Source: an uncultured Caulobacteraceae bacterium (lineage in GTDB: Bacteria; Pseudomonadota; Alphaproteobacteria; Caulobacterales; Caulobacteraceae). From it: 8,487 bases of DNA. Position 1 is the first letter of the stretch. Each line of letters starts with the position of its first letter. A program made the position numbers and the translations under genes. The stretch covers positions 1 to 8,487 of the forward strand of contig CALEOQ010000006.1 of NCBI GenBank assembly GCA_937910255.1. Direction: 5' to 3'. The notes beneath the pieces were generated by a model. That model was not told the origin of the DNA and ran no database searches. It was given only the letters and a program-made list of their open reading frames with translations. Positions 1 through 6,395 of the stretch are shown here, piece by piece.

Positions 1-67
1 GTGGTGAGGGTGAGTAGCTGAGTGTGGGTGGGAGAAGAGATGTTAGGAGTGATGTTTTTTTTTTTTT
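1..67. other. Sequencing read-through tail, not genomic
   Basis: Positions 55-67 are thirteen T in a row, directly outside the distal end of the P7 adapter at 68. Read on the minus strand this is adapter followed by poly-A and then irregular bases, the usual signature of an Illumina read running off the end of its template. Positions 1-54 are a low-complexity G/T/A-rich stretch with no coding character, unlike the GC-rich sequence inside the window. I see nothing biological here. Confidence 0.88.
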
Positions 68-131
68 CAGGCAGAAGACGGCATACGAGATTATGACGTG
101 ACTGGAGTTCAGACGTGTGCTCTTCCGATCT
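68..131 (+). other. Illumina P7/TruSeq index adapter (left end)
   Basis: Positions 68-91 match the 24-base P7 flow-cell sequence with one mismatch (G for A at 70). Positions 92-97 (TATGAC) occupy the index slot, and 98-131 match the 34-base TruSeq read-2 primer site ending in GCTCTTCCGATCT. The genomic insert begins at 132. Translation across this stretch gives the peptides TGVQTCALPI (plus strand) and IGRAHV (minus strand), which recur as adapter-derived tails in database proteins. The match to the adapter is direct; that it is untrimmed library sequence is near certain. Confidence 0.98.
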
Positions 132-972
132 GGTCCCAGCCCATCACTTCGCCGGTTGAGCGCATTTCCGGGCCCAGCAGCGTGTCAACGCCGGGGAAGC
201 GGGCGAACGGCAGAACCGCCTCTTTCACCGAGAACCACGGCATGTTGGGGTCGGCCAGGCGCATCGGGTCGCCAATTGGTTCTGGGTCGCCCTGGGCCGC
301 GTCGGGCGGGTACGGGGCGCGTTTGGGGAAGTTTGACAAAGGCTCGCCCGCCATGACGCGCGCGGCGATGGCGGCGATGGCTGAGTCAGTGGCCTTGGCG
401 ACGAACGGCACGGTTCGGGAGGCGCGCGGGTTGACCTCGATCAGGTAAATCTCGCCGTCCTTCACCGCGAATTGCACGTTCATCAGGCCGACGACGCCGA
501 GCGCCAGGGCCAGGGCTTCGGTCTGGCGGTGCAGTTCGGCGATGATGTCTTTGGGCAAGCTGTAGGGCGGCAATGAACAGGCACTGTCGCCCGAATGCAC
601 GCCGGCCTCTTCGATATGCTGCATGATGCCGGCGACGTGCACATCTTTTCCGTCGCAAATCGCGTCAACATCGCATTCGATGGCGCCGCTGAGGTAGCTG
701 TCAAGCAGCACCGGGCTGTCGCCGGAAACGGTGACGGCTTCGGCGATATAGCGGGTCAGCTGGGCGGTGTCGCGCACAATCTCCATGGCGCGCCCGCCCA
801 GCACATAGGACGGCCGGATGACCACCGGAAAGCCGATCTCGGCGGCAATGGCATAGGCCTCCTCGCGGCTGGCGGCGATACCGCTGACGGGCTGTTTGAG
901 TCCCAGATCATCCACCAGTTTCTTGAAACGCTCGCGGTCCTCGGCAAGATCAATGGAATCGGGCGAGGTGCC
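132..972 (-). CDS. carB: Carbamoyl-phosphate synthase large subunit, internal fragment
   Basis: CarB makes carbamoyl phosphate from bicarbonate, ATP and glutamine-derived ammonia for pyrimidine and arginine synthesis in the cytoplasm. This fragment of about 280 residues covers the second (carbamoyl-phosphate) ATP-grasp domain. It opens with GTSPDSIDLAEDRERF, then shows PVVIRPSYVLGGRAMEIV, the EEAGVHSGDSACSLPPYSL block, GLMNVQFAVKDGEIYLIEVNPRASRTVPFVAKA and FPGVDTLLGPEMRSTGEVMG. The nucleotide- and metal-binding E and N of EVNPRA are intact. TVPFVAKA and the insert before WFSVKEAVLPFARF look alphaproteobacterial. It has no start and no stop: the 3' side ends in adapter at 131 and the 5' side joins panB-like sequence in frame at 970-975. 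Base composition is lower than the main body (31/60 G+C at 901-960, 68/120 at 541-660), so it may come from another genome or locus. Confidence 0.93.
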
Positions 973-1230
973 GAGAAGGTCGGTGGTCACCAAAATCTGT
1001 CCGTCGCAATCGCCGCCCGAGCCGATGCCAATCGTCGGGATGCCGATCGCAGCGGTGATCTCAGCCGCGACGCTTGGCGTGACCAACTCGAGCACGATGC
1101 CGAACGCCCCCGCTTGGCCAAGCGCTTGGGCGTCGGCGAGTAGTGCCTCCCCCTGCGCCCCGTCGCGGCCCGGGATGCGGTACCCGCCCTTCTCGCGCAC
1201 GCTCTGTGCCAGCATCCCCAACTGCCCTAG
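973..1230 (-). CDS. panB: 3-methyl-2-oxobutanoate hydroxymethyltransferase (PanB), fragment
   Basis: PanB adds a hydroxymethyl group from methylene-tetrahydrofolate to alpha-ketoisovalerate to give ketopantoate, the first step of pantothenate synthesis. About 85 residues of the C-terminal half are recognisable: GGYRIPGRD, LLADAQALGQAGAFGIVLELV, AAEITAAIGIPTIGIG and CDGQILVTTDLLG. The glutamate of VLELV corresponds to the catalytic glutamate of the family's VLE motif. Toward 1230 conserved residues degrade: the near-invariant GHxGLTPQS block reads GQLGMLAQS, with Q for the conserved H. The N-terminal half and a proper start are missing; the open frame upstream only offers a TTG at 1272 in a stretch without clear similarity. 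After DLLG the frame passes straight into CarB. I read it as a misjoined fragment. A true but decayed panB remnant is less likely. Confidence 0.75.
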
Positions 1231-1413
1231 GAACAGCACACTGTCCCCGCGGAACGCTCGGACCTGCGCCAAGCACGCTTGGCCGGCCTAGGGCTCGACC
1301 GCCTCTCCGCCGGGGCGCGCCCGCCGCCTGCCCGACCCGCCGTCCTCTGTCGCCCACACGTGACTCTCCAACCGCCGGCCGCCCGCGACGAGGCGGCCCG
1401 TCCGCCCCCCCGC
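1231..1413. other. Unassigned GC-rich bridging segment, probably misassembled
   Basis: Between the last recognisable PanB residues and the last recognisable SmpB residues lie about 180 bases that translate in no frame to anything I can assign. On the minus strand the smpB frame continues to a TAG at 1288-1290 as a Gly/Arg-rich tail. The expected SmpB core (an NRFNHExRRPRKLL-like block) is absent from all three minus frames. The stretch contains the homopolymer-rich run CCGCCCCCCCGCC near 1400. Substitutions at conserved positions increase on both flanks toward this segment, which fits a low-coverage or error-laden assembly bridge. No promoter, terminator or RNA gene is visible. Confidence 0.6.
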
Positions 1414-1563
1414 CACCGGGGCGTAGGATTCGGCGGTATTGGCCTGGCCGGCGCGCAGGGACGTAACCTGGCGGCCGGTCAGGGCCAGGCCCGCCTCCAT
1501 GGCGTCGTCGAGGAAGTAGTCGAATCGCGCCCGCCGGTTTTCGGCGATGGGTTTTCCAGCCAT
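1414..1563 (-). CDS. smpB: SsrA-binding protein SmpB, N-terminal fragment
   Basis: SmpB binds tmRNA and brings it to stalled ribosomes for trans-translation. The first 50 residues match the family N-terminus: PIAENRRARFDYFLDD (residues 5-20), EAGLALTG (23-30), SLRAGQAN (35-42) and AESYA (44-48). The usual length is about 150-160 residues, so two thirds of the beta-barrel and the basic C-terminal tail are missing. The normally strict LTGTEVKSLR reads LTGRQVTSLR, and NIAESY reads NTAESY, so errors appear before similarity is lost near 1413. The ATG at 1561-1563 lies 9 bases after the dapA stop, with no strong ribosome-binding site, as expected for a downstream gene in a dapA-smpB operon. The truncation looks like a misjoin rather than a real pseudogene, since smpB is normally kept intact in bacteria. 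Confidence 0.85.
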
Positions 1564-1572
1564 GGGCAGCGC

Positions 1573-2457
1573 CTAGACGATCCCGGCGTCGTGCAGGGCC
1601 GCCAGGACTTCCTTGCGGGCCGCCTCCGACGCCGGGGCGATGGGCAGGCGCGCATCCTCAGAGCAGAGCCCCAGATGGGCCAGGGCGAACTTGGTCGGCG
1701 CCGGCGAGGCGTCGGTGAACAGCGCCTTGTGCAGACGGATCAACCGGTCCTGCCAATAGAGCGCGGTCTTCCAGTCCCCGCTGAGGGCGGCGTTGTAGAA
1801 GGTGGAGATCAGGTCGGGCGCCACATTGACGCTGACCGAGATCGAGCCGTGGCCCCCGTGGGCCATGTAGCCCAGCGCGCTGGGGTCGTCCCCCGACAGC
1901 ATCACCCAGTCGGCGCCGCACAGCAGGCGCTGCATGGTCGGCCGGGTCATGTCGCCGGTGGCGTCCTTGACGCCGACGATGTTGGGCAGGCGCGAGAGCC
2001 GGCCCAGGGTGTCGTTGGAGATGTCCACCCCGGTGCGCGAAGGCACATTGTAGACGATGACCGGCAGCTGCACGGCCTCGTTGATCGCCGCGTAGTGGGC
2101 GTACATGCCCTCCTGGCTGGGACGATTGTAATAGGGCGTCACCACCATGGCCGCATCGGCGCCGACCGCCTTGGCGTGCTTGACCAGTTCAATGGCCTCG
2201 CGGGTCGAGTTGGAGCCGGCGCCGGCGATCACCGGCACGCGGCCGGCCGCCGTGCGGATGCACAGATCGACCACCCGGCGGTGTTCGTCGTGGGAAAGGG
2301 TGGCGGTCTCGCCGGTGGTGCCGACCGGCACCAGGCCGTGGACCCCGCCGGAGATCTGGCGCTCGATGAGGGCCACGAAGGCGTCCTCGTCCACTGCGCC
2401 GTCCCGGAAAGGGGTCACCAGGGCCGGCATCACGCCCCTGAATAAAGGTTCGGACAT
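1573..2457 (-). CDS. dapA: 4-hydroxy-tetrahydrodipicolinate synthase
   Basis: DapA condenses pyruvate with aspartate semialdehyde, committing carbon to diaminopimelate (peptidoglycan) and lysine. The product is a cytoplasmic TIM-barrel protein of 294 residues, the normal family length. Visible motifs are GLVPVGTTGETATLS (residues 41-55, with the TT pair of the proton relay at 47-48), VVTPYYNRPSQEG (105-117), YNVPSRTG (136-143, Tyr136 and the substrate-binding Arg141) and GVKDATGD (162-169, with Lys164 as the Schiff-base lysine). All catalytic residues are present. I chose the ATG at 2455-2457 because MSEPLFRGVMPALVTPF matches where homologues begin. The frame stays open upstream to 2676 but only as non-homologous sequence, with another ATG at 2487; neither ATG has a clear Shine-Dalgarno. 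It precedes smpB by 9 bases and diverges from the transglycosylase gene. Confidence 0.96.
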   Translation of the reverse strand: MSEPLFRGVMPALVTPFRDGAVDEDAFVALIERQISGGVHGLVPVGTTGETATLSHDEHRRVVDLCIRTAAGRVPVIAGAGSNSTREAIELVKHAKAVGADAAMVVTPYYNRPSQEGMYAHYAAINEAVQLPVIVYNVPSRTGVDISNDTLGRLSRLPNIVGVKDATGDMTRPTMQRLLCGADWVMLSGDDPSALGYMAHGGHGSISVSVNVAPDLISTFYNAALSGDWKTALYWQDRLIRLHKALFTDASPAPTKFALAHLGLCSEDARLPIAPASEAARKEVLAALHDAGIV

Positions 2458-2507
2458 TGTCTGCAAAAAGCCGTGAAAGCGCCGCATGGTGTTGCGGCCT
2501 ATGATGT

Positions 2508-2530
2508 TGCGCGGACAATATGTCCGGCGC
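2508..2530. promoter_or_regulatory. Dyad between divergent dapA and slt, candidate operator
   Basis: CGGACA-ATA-TGTCCG (2512-2526) is a perfect 6-bp inverted repeat with a 3-base spacer. It extends on both sides with GCG/GCGC if one base is allowed to bulge. It sits about 50 bases upstream of the dapA ATG and about 60 bases upstream of the preferred slt start, so a protein bound here could touch both promoters. A TATGAT at 2500-2505 matches a -10 box facing slt in five of six positions, but I see no convincing -35 at the right distance. The regulator is unknown; function is inference. Confidence 0.35.
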
Positions 2531-2572
2531 GGCCATGCCCGCAACCGCCCTGTCATCCGACGGGCGAGACCT

Positions 2573-2578
2573 GGAGAG
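2573..2578 (+). promoter_or_regulatory. Ribosome-binding site deciding the slt start
   Basis: GGAGAG lies 7 bases upstream of the TTG at 2586-2588, good Shine-Dalgarno spacing. The in-frame ATG at 2520 falls inside the intergenic dyad and has no comparable site. Starting at the TTG also places the signal peptide at the very N-terminus. Confidence 0.6.
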
Positions 2579-2585
2579 TTCCTGC

Positions 2586-4676
2586 TTGTACGTCCTTGCG
2601 CCCAAGACCCTTCTGACCGCCGCGGCCCTGTTCCTCGTGGTCGGCGTCCCCCAGGCGCAAACACCCCCGGCCTCAAGCCAGGATCCCTTCCCCAAGCCTA
2701 TCGAGCTGCAGGCCGTGCGGCGGCCGCCGCTGGCCCCGCTCTCGGCCAGCGAGAATCAGTTGTTGCGCCAGGCCCTGGACGCCGCGCGGCGCAGCGACGT
2801 GGCCGGCGCGCGCAGCCTGATCGGCGCCATGTCCGATCCCATCGCCCGCAAGATCGCCACCTGGGCCCTGGTGGATGTGGCCGGCGAATCGGTCGGCTTC
2901 TTCGAGGCCGACCAGGCCCGCCGTGACCTGGCCGACTGGCCCCGCAGCGCCGGGCGCCAGGAAACTGCCGAAAAGCTGCTGATCACGTCTGGCCTGTCGC
3001 CGCAGCAGACCATCGCCTGGTTCGGCGGCGAACAGCCGGTCACCGCCCGCGGCGCCATCGCCCTGGCCAACGCCCAGATCGCCGCCGGCCAGGAGGCCGA
3101 GGCCACCGCCCTGATCCGCCGCTTCTGGCGCGACGAGGTGTTCGAGGCCGACGCCCAGGCCTCCATGCTGGCCCAGTTCGGTCGCTACCTTCGCCCCGAG
3201 GATCATGTCCGCCGCGCCGACCGGCTGCTCTATGGGCCGCAGGGGCCCGCCGCCCAGGCCATGCTCGGCCTGCTTCCGGCCGATGAGCGGGCGATCGCCG
3301 AGACCCGCATCGCCCTGCGCTCAGGATCCTCCAGCGCCGAGGCGCAGCTGGCCAGCCTGACGCCAACCCAGGCCGCCCATCCCGGCATCGCCTTCGAGCG
3401 CGCCGCCTATTTCCGCGGCCGAGGCCAGGACGCCCGCGCCTATGACGTTCTTACCCCCCTGCCCCCGGAGCACGCCGAGCTGAGCACCGCGGCCAGCCGG
3501 GTCTGGCGCGAACGCTATCCGATGACCCTGTCGGCGCTGCGGGCCGGCGATTATCGCAACGCCTACCGCGCCGCGGCCAATACCGGCCTGACGGAGGGCG
3601 CCTCGGCCGCCGAGGCGGAGTTCTATGCCGGCTGGATCGCGCTGCGCCGGCTGAACAACGCTGAGCTGGCCGACCGCCACTTTGCGGCCATCGCCGAGAT
3701 CGGCTCCTCGCCCATCACCCGCGGCCGCGCCCTCTATTGGCGGGGCCGCGCGCATGAGGCCATGGGCGACGCCGCCGGCGCCCAGCGCTTCTATCGCGCC
3801 GCCAGCGAGCACAACACGACCTTCTATGGCCAGTTGGCCGGCGAGAAGGTCGGCGACGGGACCATGACCCTGCCGCCGGAGCCGGAGATCACCGAGTTCG
3901 ACCGCGCGCGGTTTGAGGGCCGCGACGTGGTCCGTGCCGCCCGGCGCCTGCAGGAGATCGGCGAACAGGGCCTCTTCCGCACCTTCGCCCTGCATCTGAA
4001 AGACACCGTGCCGAACACGGCCGAACAGGCCCTGATCGTGGACATGACCCGCGGCTATGGCGACCAGACGGCCTCCATGCTGGTGGTGCGCGGCGCCGCC
4101 ACCCTCGGCCACATCCTGCCCCTGCGCGGCTATCCTTATCGCTCGCCGCCTGAGGTGAGCAACGCGCCGGAAACCGCCCTGACCCTGGGCATCACCCGGC
4201 AGGAAAGCGGCTTTGATCCGCAGATCCGCTCGCCGGCCGGCGCCCGCGGGATGATGCAGGTCATGCCGGGCACCGCCCAGATCGTGGCCCGCCAGATCGG
4301 CGTCTCCTACTCGGCCGGGATGCTGGACGACCCGGACTACAATATGCGCCTGGGCCAGACCTATATCTCCCAGATGCTGGGGCAGTTCAGCGGCTCCTAT
4401 CCCCTGGCCATCGCCGCCTATAACGCCGGCCCCGGCCGGCCGGCCCAATGGGTCAGCTTCTGCGGCGACCCGCGGGGCGCCGGCACCGATCCCATCGATT
4501 TCGTGGAGTGCATCCCGTTCTCCGAGACCCGGAACTACGTGATGCGGGTGATGGAAGGCGCGCAGGTCTATCGGGCGCGCCTGAACAACGGCACGGCCAA
4601 GATCACGATCTCGCAGGATCTCGCCCGGGGCGGCTATGGCTATTCCACGGCCCAGGCGGCCACCGGCGCGCAATAG
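2586..4676 (+). CDS. slt: Soluble lytic murein transglycosylase (GH23, Slt70 type)
   Basis: The enzyme cleaves the MurNAc-GlcNAc bond of peptidoglycan with formation of a 1,6-anhydro product, acting in the periplasm. From the TTG start it has 696 residues. An N-terminal signal peptide (about 1-24) has a lysine followed by the hydrophobic run LLTAAALFLVVGV; the cleavage site after PQAQ is not a strong AxA. A long alpha-helical superhelix follows, with repeat-like helices and the family linker YWRGRAHEAMGDAAGA...FYGQLAGEKVG. The C-terminal catalytic domain shows GITRQESGFDP, whose Glu (codon 4203-4205, residue 540) is the catalytic acid/base, then ARGMMQVMPGTA, AIAAYNAGPGRP and SETRNYVMRVMEG. 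All motifs expected of GH23 are present. A longer form from the ATG at 2520 (718 residues) is possible but would put 22 extra residues before the signal sequence. It converges on the TetR gene, with only 12 bases between the stops and no hairpin terminator visible. Confidence 0.94.
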   Translation: MYVLAPKTLLTAAALFLVVGVPQAQTPPASSQDPFPKPIELQAVRRPPLAPLSASENQLLRQALDAARRSDVAGARSLIGAMSDPIARKIATWALVDVAGESVGFFEADQARRDLADWPRSAGRQETAEKLLITSGLSPQQTIAWFGGEQPVTARGAIALANAQIAAGQEAEATALIRRFWRDEVFEADAQASMLAQFGRYLRPEDHVRRADRLLYGPQGPAAQAMLGLLPADERAIAETRIALRSGSSSAEAQLASLTPTQAAHPGIAFERAAYFRGRGQDARAYDVLTPLPPEHAELSTAASRVWRERYPMTLSALRAGDYRNAYRAAANTGLTEGASAAEAEFYAGWIALRRLNNAELADRHFAAIAEIGSSPITRGRALYWRGRAHEAMGDAAGAQRFYRAASEHNTTFYGQLAGEKVGDGTMTLPPEPEITEFDRARFEGRDVVRAARRLQEIGEQGLFRTFALHLKDTVPNTAEQALIVDMTRGYGDQTASMLVVRGAATLGHILPLRGYPYRSPPEVSNAPETALTLGITRQESGFDPQIRSPAGARGMMQVMPGTAQIVARQIGVSYSAGMLDDPDYNMRLGQTYISQMLGQFSGSYPLAIAAYNAGPGRPAQWVSFCGDPRGAGTDPIDFVECIPFSETRNYVMRVMEGAQVYRARLNNGTAKITISQDLARGGYGYSTAQAATGAQ

Positions 4677-4688
4677 GGCCGAGGCTGC

Positions 4689-5318
4689 CTAATCGACCGT
4701 GACGCCGGCCAGCAGACCTTCGATGGTCACATGGATCAGTTCATCGACCGGCTGCCAGGGGAAGTTGGGGCGCGAGAGGCGCAGGGCGACCACCCCGTGG
4801 CAGGCGGCCCAGAGCGCCTGGCTGGCGCTGTCGCCATCCCCCAGCCGCAGCCGGCCGTCGGCGGCGATCTCGCGGACCACGCCGCTGAAGGAGTCATAGC
4901 AACTGGCCCCCAGCTCCGATGCGCCTTCGGCCCCCTGCGGAAGGGGGTGCGCGGCGGAGAAGACCAGTTGATAGGCGTTGGGATGCTCGAACCCCCAGCG
5001 CATATAGGCGTCCAGCATCATGCGGGTGCGGCTGACGGGGTCCAGCGGGCGTTGGGCGATCTGGTTGTTGCGGTCCAGAAGCTCCTGCATCGCGCCTTGG
5101 CAGATCTCCAGCAGGATGCAGGCCTTGTCCTGGAAGTGCATGTAGAGCGCGGTGGAGGACACCCCCACCTCGTCGGCGATCCGCCGAATGGTCGCGCCCT
5201 CATAGCCCTCGGCCACGAAGATGCGCTCGGCCGCCGCGAGGATCTCGGCCCGCCGCAGATGGCCGTCGCCCTTGGCCTTACGCGCCGACCGACGCCTTGT
5301 GGTGCTGACGCCTACCAA
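4689..5318 (-). CDS. TetR/AcrR-family regulator with WHG-type C-terminal domain
   Basis: This is a one-component DNA-binding regulator, probably a ligand-responsive repressor. The 209-residue product has a basic N-terminus (RRRSARKAKGD), then the TetR DNA-binding domain (about residues 22-68): AEILAAAERIFVAEGYEGATI, recognition helix region RRIADEVGVSSTALYMHF, ending QDK. The C-terminal ligand domain contains HPNAYQLVFS (112-121) and AACHGVVALRLS (171-182), typical of the WHG subfamily. I chose the TTG at 5316-5318 because a GAGGGGG lies 8 bases upstream and about 20 residues precede the first helix, as usual. The ATG at 5439-5441 would add 41 residues of non-homologous sequence and has its purine run directly abutting the ATG. 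It diverges from the RNA methyltransferase pair and converges on slt. The ligand and targets cannot be read from sequence; self-regulation is the default inference, given a palindrome just upstream. Confidence 0.9.
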   Translation of the reverse strand: MVGVSTTRRRSARKAKGDGHLRRAEILAAAERIFVAEGYEGATIRRIADEVGVSSTALYMHFQDKACILLEICQGAMQELLDRNNQIAQRPLDPVSRTRMMLDAYMRWGFEHPNAYQLVFSAAHPLPQGAEGASELGASCYDSFSGVVREIAADGRLRLGDGDSASQALWAACHGVVALRLSRPNFPWQPVDELIHVTIEGLLAGVTVD

Positions 5319-5326
5319 ACCCAATT

Positions 5327-5333
5327 CCCCCTC
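5327..5333 (-). promoter_or_regulatory. Ribosome-binding site deciding the TetR-gene start
   Basis: Read on the minus strand this is GAGGGGG, 8 bases before the TTG at 5316-5318. A second in-frame TTG at 5322-5324 is only 2 bases away, too close to use it. No ATG lies between here and the helix-turn-helix, so a TTG start is the best reading. Confidence 0.55.
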
Positions 5334-5349
5334 AAACACAGCAGAACAC

Positions 5350-5365
5350 CGGAAACCAATTTCCG
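5350..5365. promoter_or_regulatory. 16-bp palindrome, candidate TetR-family operator
   Basis: CGGAAA-CCAA-TTTCCG is a perfect inverted repeat of two 6-base arms around a 4-base spacer. It lies 32 bases upstream of the preferred TetR-gene start, in the 162-base region shared with the divergent methyltransferase gene (5481). Size and position suit a self-regulating TetR-family repressor. A TTGTCA on the minus strand (5371-5376) could be a -35 box just upstream of the palindrome, but I see no good -10 at 16-18 bases. CCCCGGGG at 5377-5384 is a second, short palindrome beside it. Binding is inference. Confidence 0.4.
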
Positions 5366-5480
5366 CCGTGTGACAACCCCGGGGCGGATTATCCAGATTT
5401 TTCAGCCGCTCGACGCCATACCCGACCCTATAGGATTTCATCCCCTGGCGTCGTCGGCGGCTTTTTCGTAAGCGAAGCCC

Positions 5481-6395
5481 ATGACTTCACCACGCCCCAC
5501 CGTCGCCGAGACCCCCGGCGTGATGCGCACCACCGGCTGGGCCGACTACGCCCTGCTGGATTCCGGGGACGGCAGGAAGCTGGAGCGGTACGGCCCCTAC
5601 ACCGTCGTGCGCCCCGAGCCCCAGTGCCTGTGGTCCCCGCGCCTGGACGCCGAGACCTGGGCCAGGGCCGACGCCACCTTCGACCCCAGCGACGAGGAGG
5701 ACGCCGGCCGCTGGCGCTTCCAGGGCAAGCTGCAGGACTCCTGGCCCATGTCCTGGCGCCAGGCGAAGTTCAACGCCCGCTTCACCGCCTTCCGCCACCT
5801 GGCCTTCTTCCCCGAACAGGCGGCCAACTGGGAATGGCTGGAGACGCGCATCCGCAGCGACGCCCAGAGCGCGGCCGAGCCGCCGCGGGTGCTGAACCTG
5901 TTTGGTTATACCGGGGTCGCCAGTCTGGTCTGCGCCTCGGCAGGCGCAGCGGTGACCCATGTGGACGCCTCCAAGAAGGCCATCGCCTGGGCGCGCGAGA
6001 ACGCCGAACTCTCGGGCCTAGCTGACCGTCCCATCCGCTGGATCTGCGAAGACGCCCGCCGCTATGTGCAGCGCGAGGTCCGCCGGGGCTCGCGCTATGA
6101 GGGGATCATCCTGGACCCGCCGAAATACGGCCGGGGTCCCACCGGCGAGGTCTGGCGGCTGTTCGAGGATCTGCCCGAGCTTTCGGCCCTATGCGCCGAA
6201 CTTCTCTCGGAAAAGGCGTCCTTCCTTATACTGAATGCTTATGCGGCGCGGATCTCCGGCGCGGCCCTGGCGGGCCTGCTGTCGGAGCGCCTGGCCGACC
6301 GCGGCGGGACCATCGAATGGGGTGAACTGGCCCTGTCCGAGCAATCCGGCGAGCGGGAGATCGGCCTGTCCTTCTATGCGCGGTGGGCTGCGTGA
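5481..6395 (+). CDS. Class I SAM-dependent rRNA methyltransferase, RlmI-like
   Basis: This is probably a cytoplasmic RNA methyltransferase of the RlmI/RlmK group (COG1092 type), which modifies 23S rRNA. The 304-residue product begins with a small N-terminal region, WADYALLDSGDGRKLERYG (20-38) and YTVVRPEPQ (40-48). A Rossmann-fold domain follows: motif I VLNLFGYTGVAS (137-148), the acidic SAM-ribose region THVDASKKAIAWARENAE (159-176), the CEDARRYV strand (189-196) and the LDPPKYGRGPTGE loop (211-223), which fills the NPPY position. RlmI proper carries an N-terminal PUA domain that is not evident here, so the exact target base is uncertain. I use the ATG at 5481; an alternative ATG at 5523 sits just before the conserved block, and neither has a strong ribosome-binding site. 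A weak bulged hairpin (GGCTT...AAGCC, 5459-5479) abuts this ATG. The stop overlaps the next start by 4 bases, implying co-translation with a second RNA methyltransferase. Confidence 0.88.
   Translation: MTSPRPTVAETPGVMRTTGWADYALLDSGDGRKLERYGPYTVVRPEPQCLWSPRLDAETWARADATFDPSDEEDAGRWRFQGKLQDSWPMSWRQAKFNARFTAFRHLAFFPEQAANWEWLETRIRSDAQSAAEPPRVLNLFGYTGVASLVCASAGAAVTHVDASKKAIAWARENAELSGLADRPIRWICEDARRYVQREVRRGSRYEGIILDPPKYGRGPTGEVWRLFEDLPELSALCAELLSEKASFLILNAYAARISGAALAGLLSERLADRGGTIEWGELALSEQSGEREIGLSFYARWAA

Noticed and set aside
55..67. Poly-T run as a terminator or tract of biological meaning
   Set aside because: It lies outside the adapter end and is sequencer read-through.
132..1272. A bifunctional PanB-CarB fusion enzyme
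   Set aside because: Only half of PanB and one ATP-grasp domain of CarB are present; the join falls in a 6-base identity, next to an unassignable bridge and an adapter end. A misjoin explains it better.
1281..1320. Clustered rare-cutter sites (GGCCGGCC, CCTAGG, GGCGCGCC) suggesting vector or cloning sequence
   Set aside because: GC-only 8-mers are expected by chance at this G+C; no vector backbone, promoter or marker is present.
1279..2445. A 388-codon plus-strand open frame antisense to dapA and smpB
   Set aside because: No domain character; dapA on the other strand is complete with all active-site residues.
3321..4673. A 450-codon minus-strand open frame antisense to slt
   Set aside because: The product is Gly/Ala/His-rich without recognisable motifs, while the opposite strand encodes a complete transglycosylase with all catalytic motifs.
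4677..4688. A bidirectional terminator between slt and the TetR gene
   Set aside because: Only 12 bases separate the stops, and there is no stem-loop or T-run.
5319..5441. A 41-residue N-terminal extension of the TetR-family protein from the ATG at 5441
   Set aside because: The sequence is non-homologous, contains the palindrome, and the ATG lacks a properly spaced ribosome-binding site; TTG 5318 has one.
5459..5479. Hairpin GGCTT...AAGCC just before the methyltransferase ATG as a riboswitch or translational control element
   Set aside because: The stem is short with a 3-base bulge and a tiny loop; no larger conserved structure is visible, so chance is likely.
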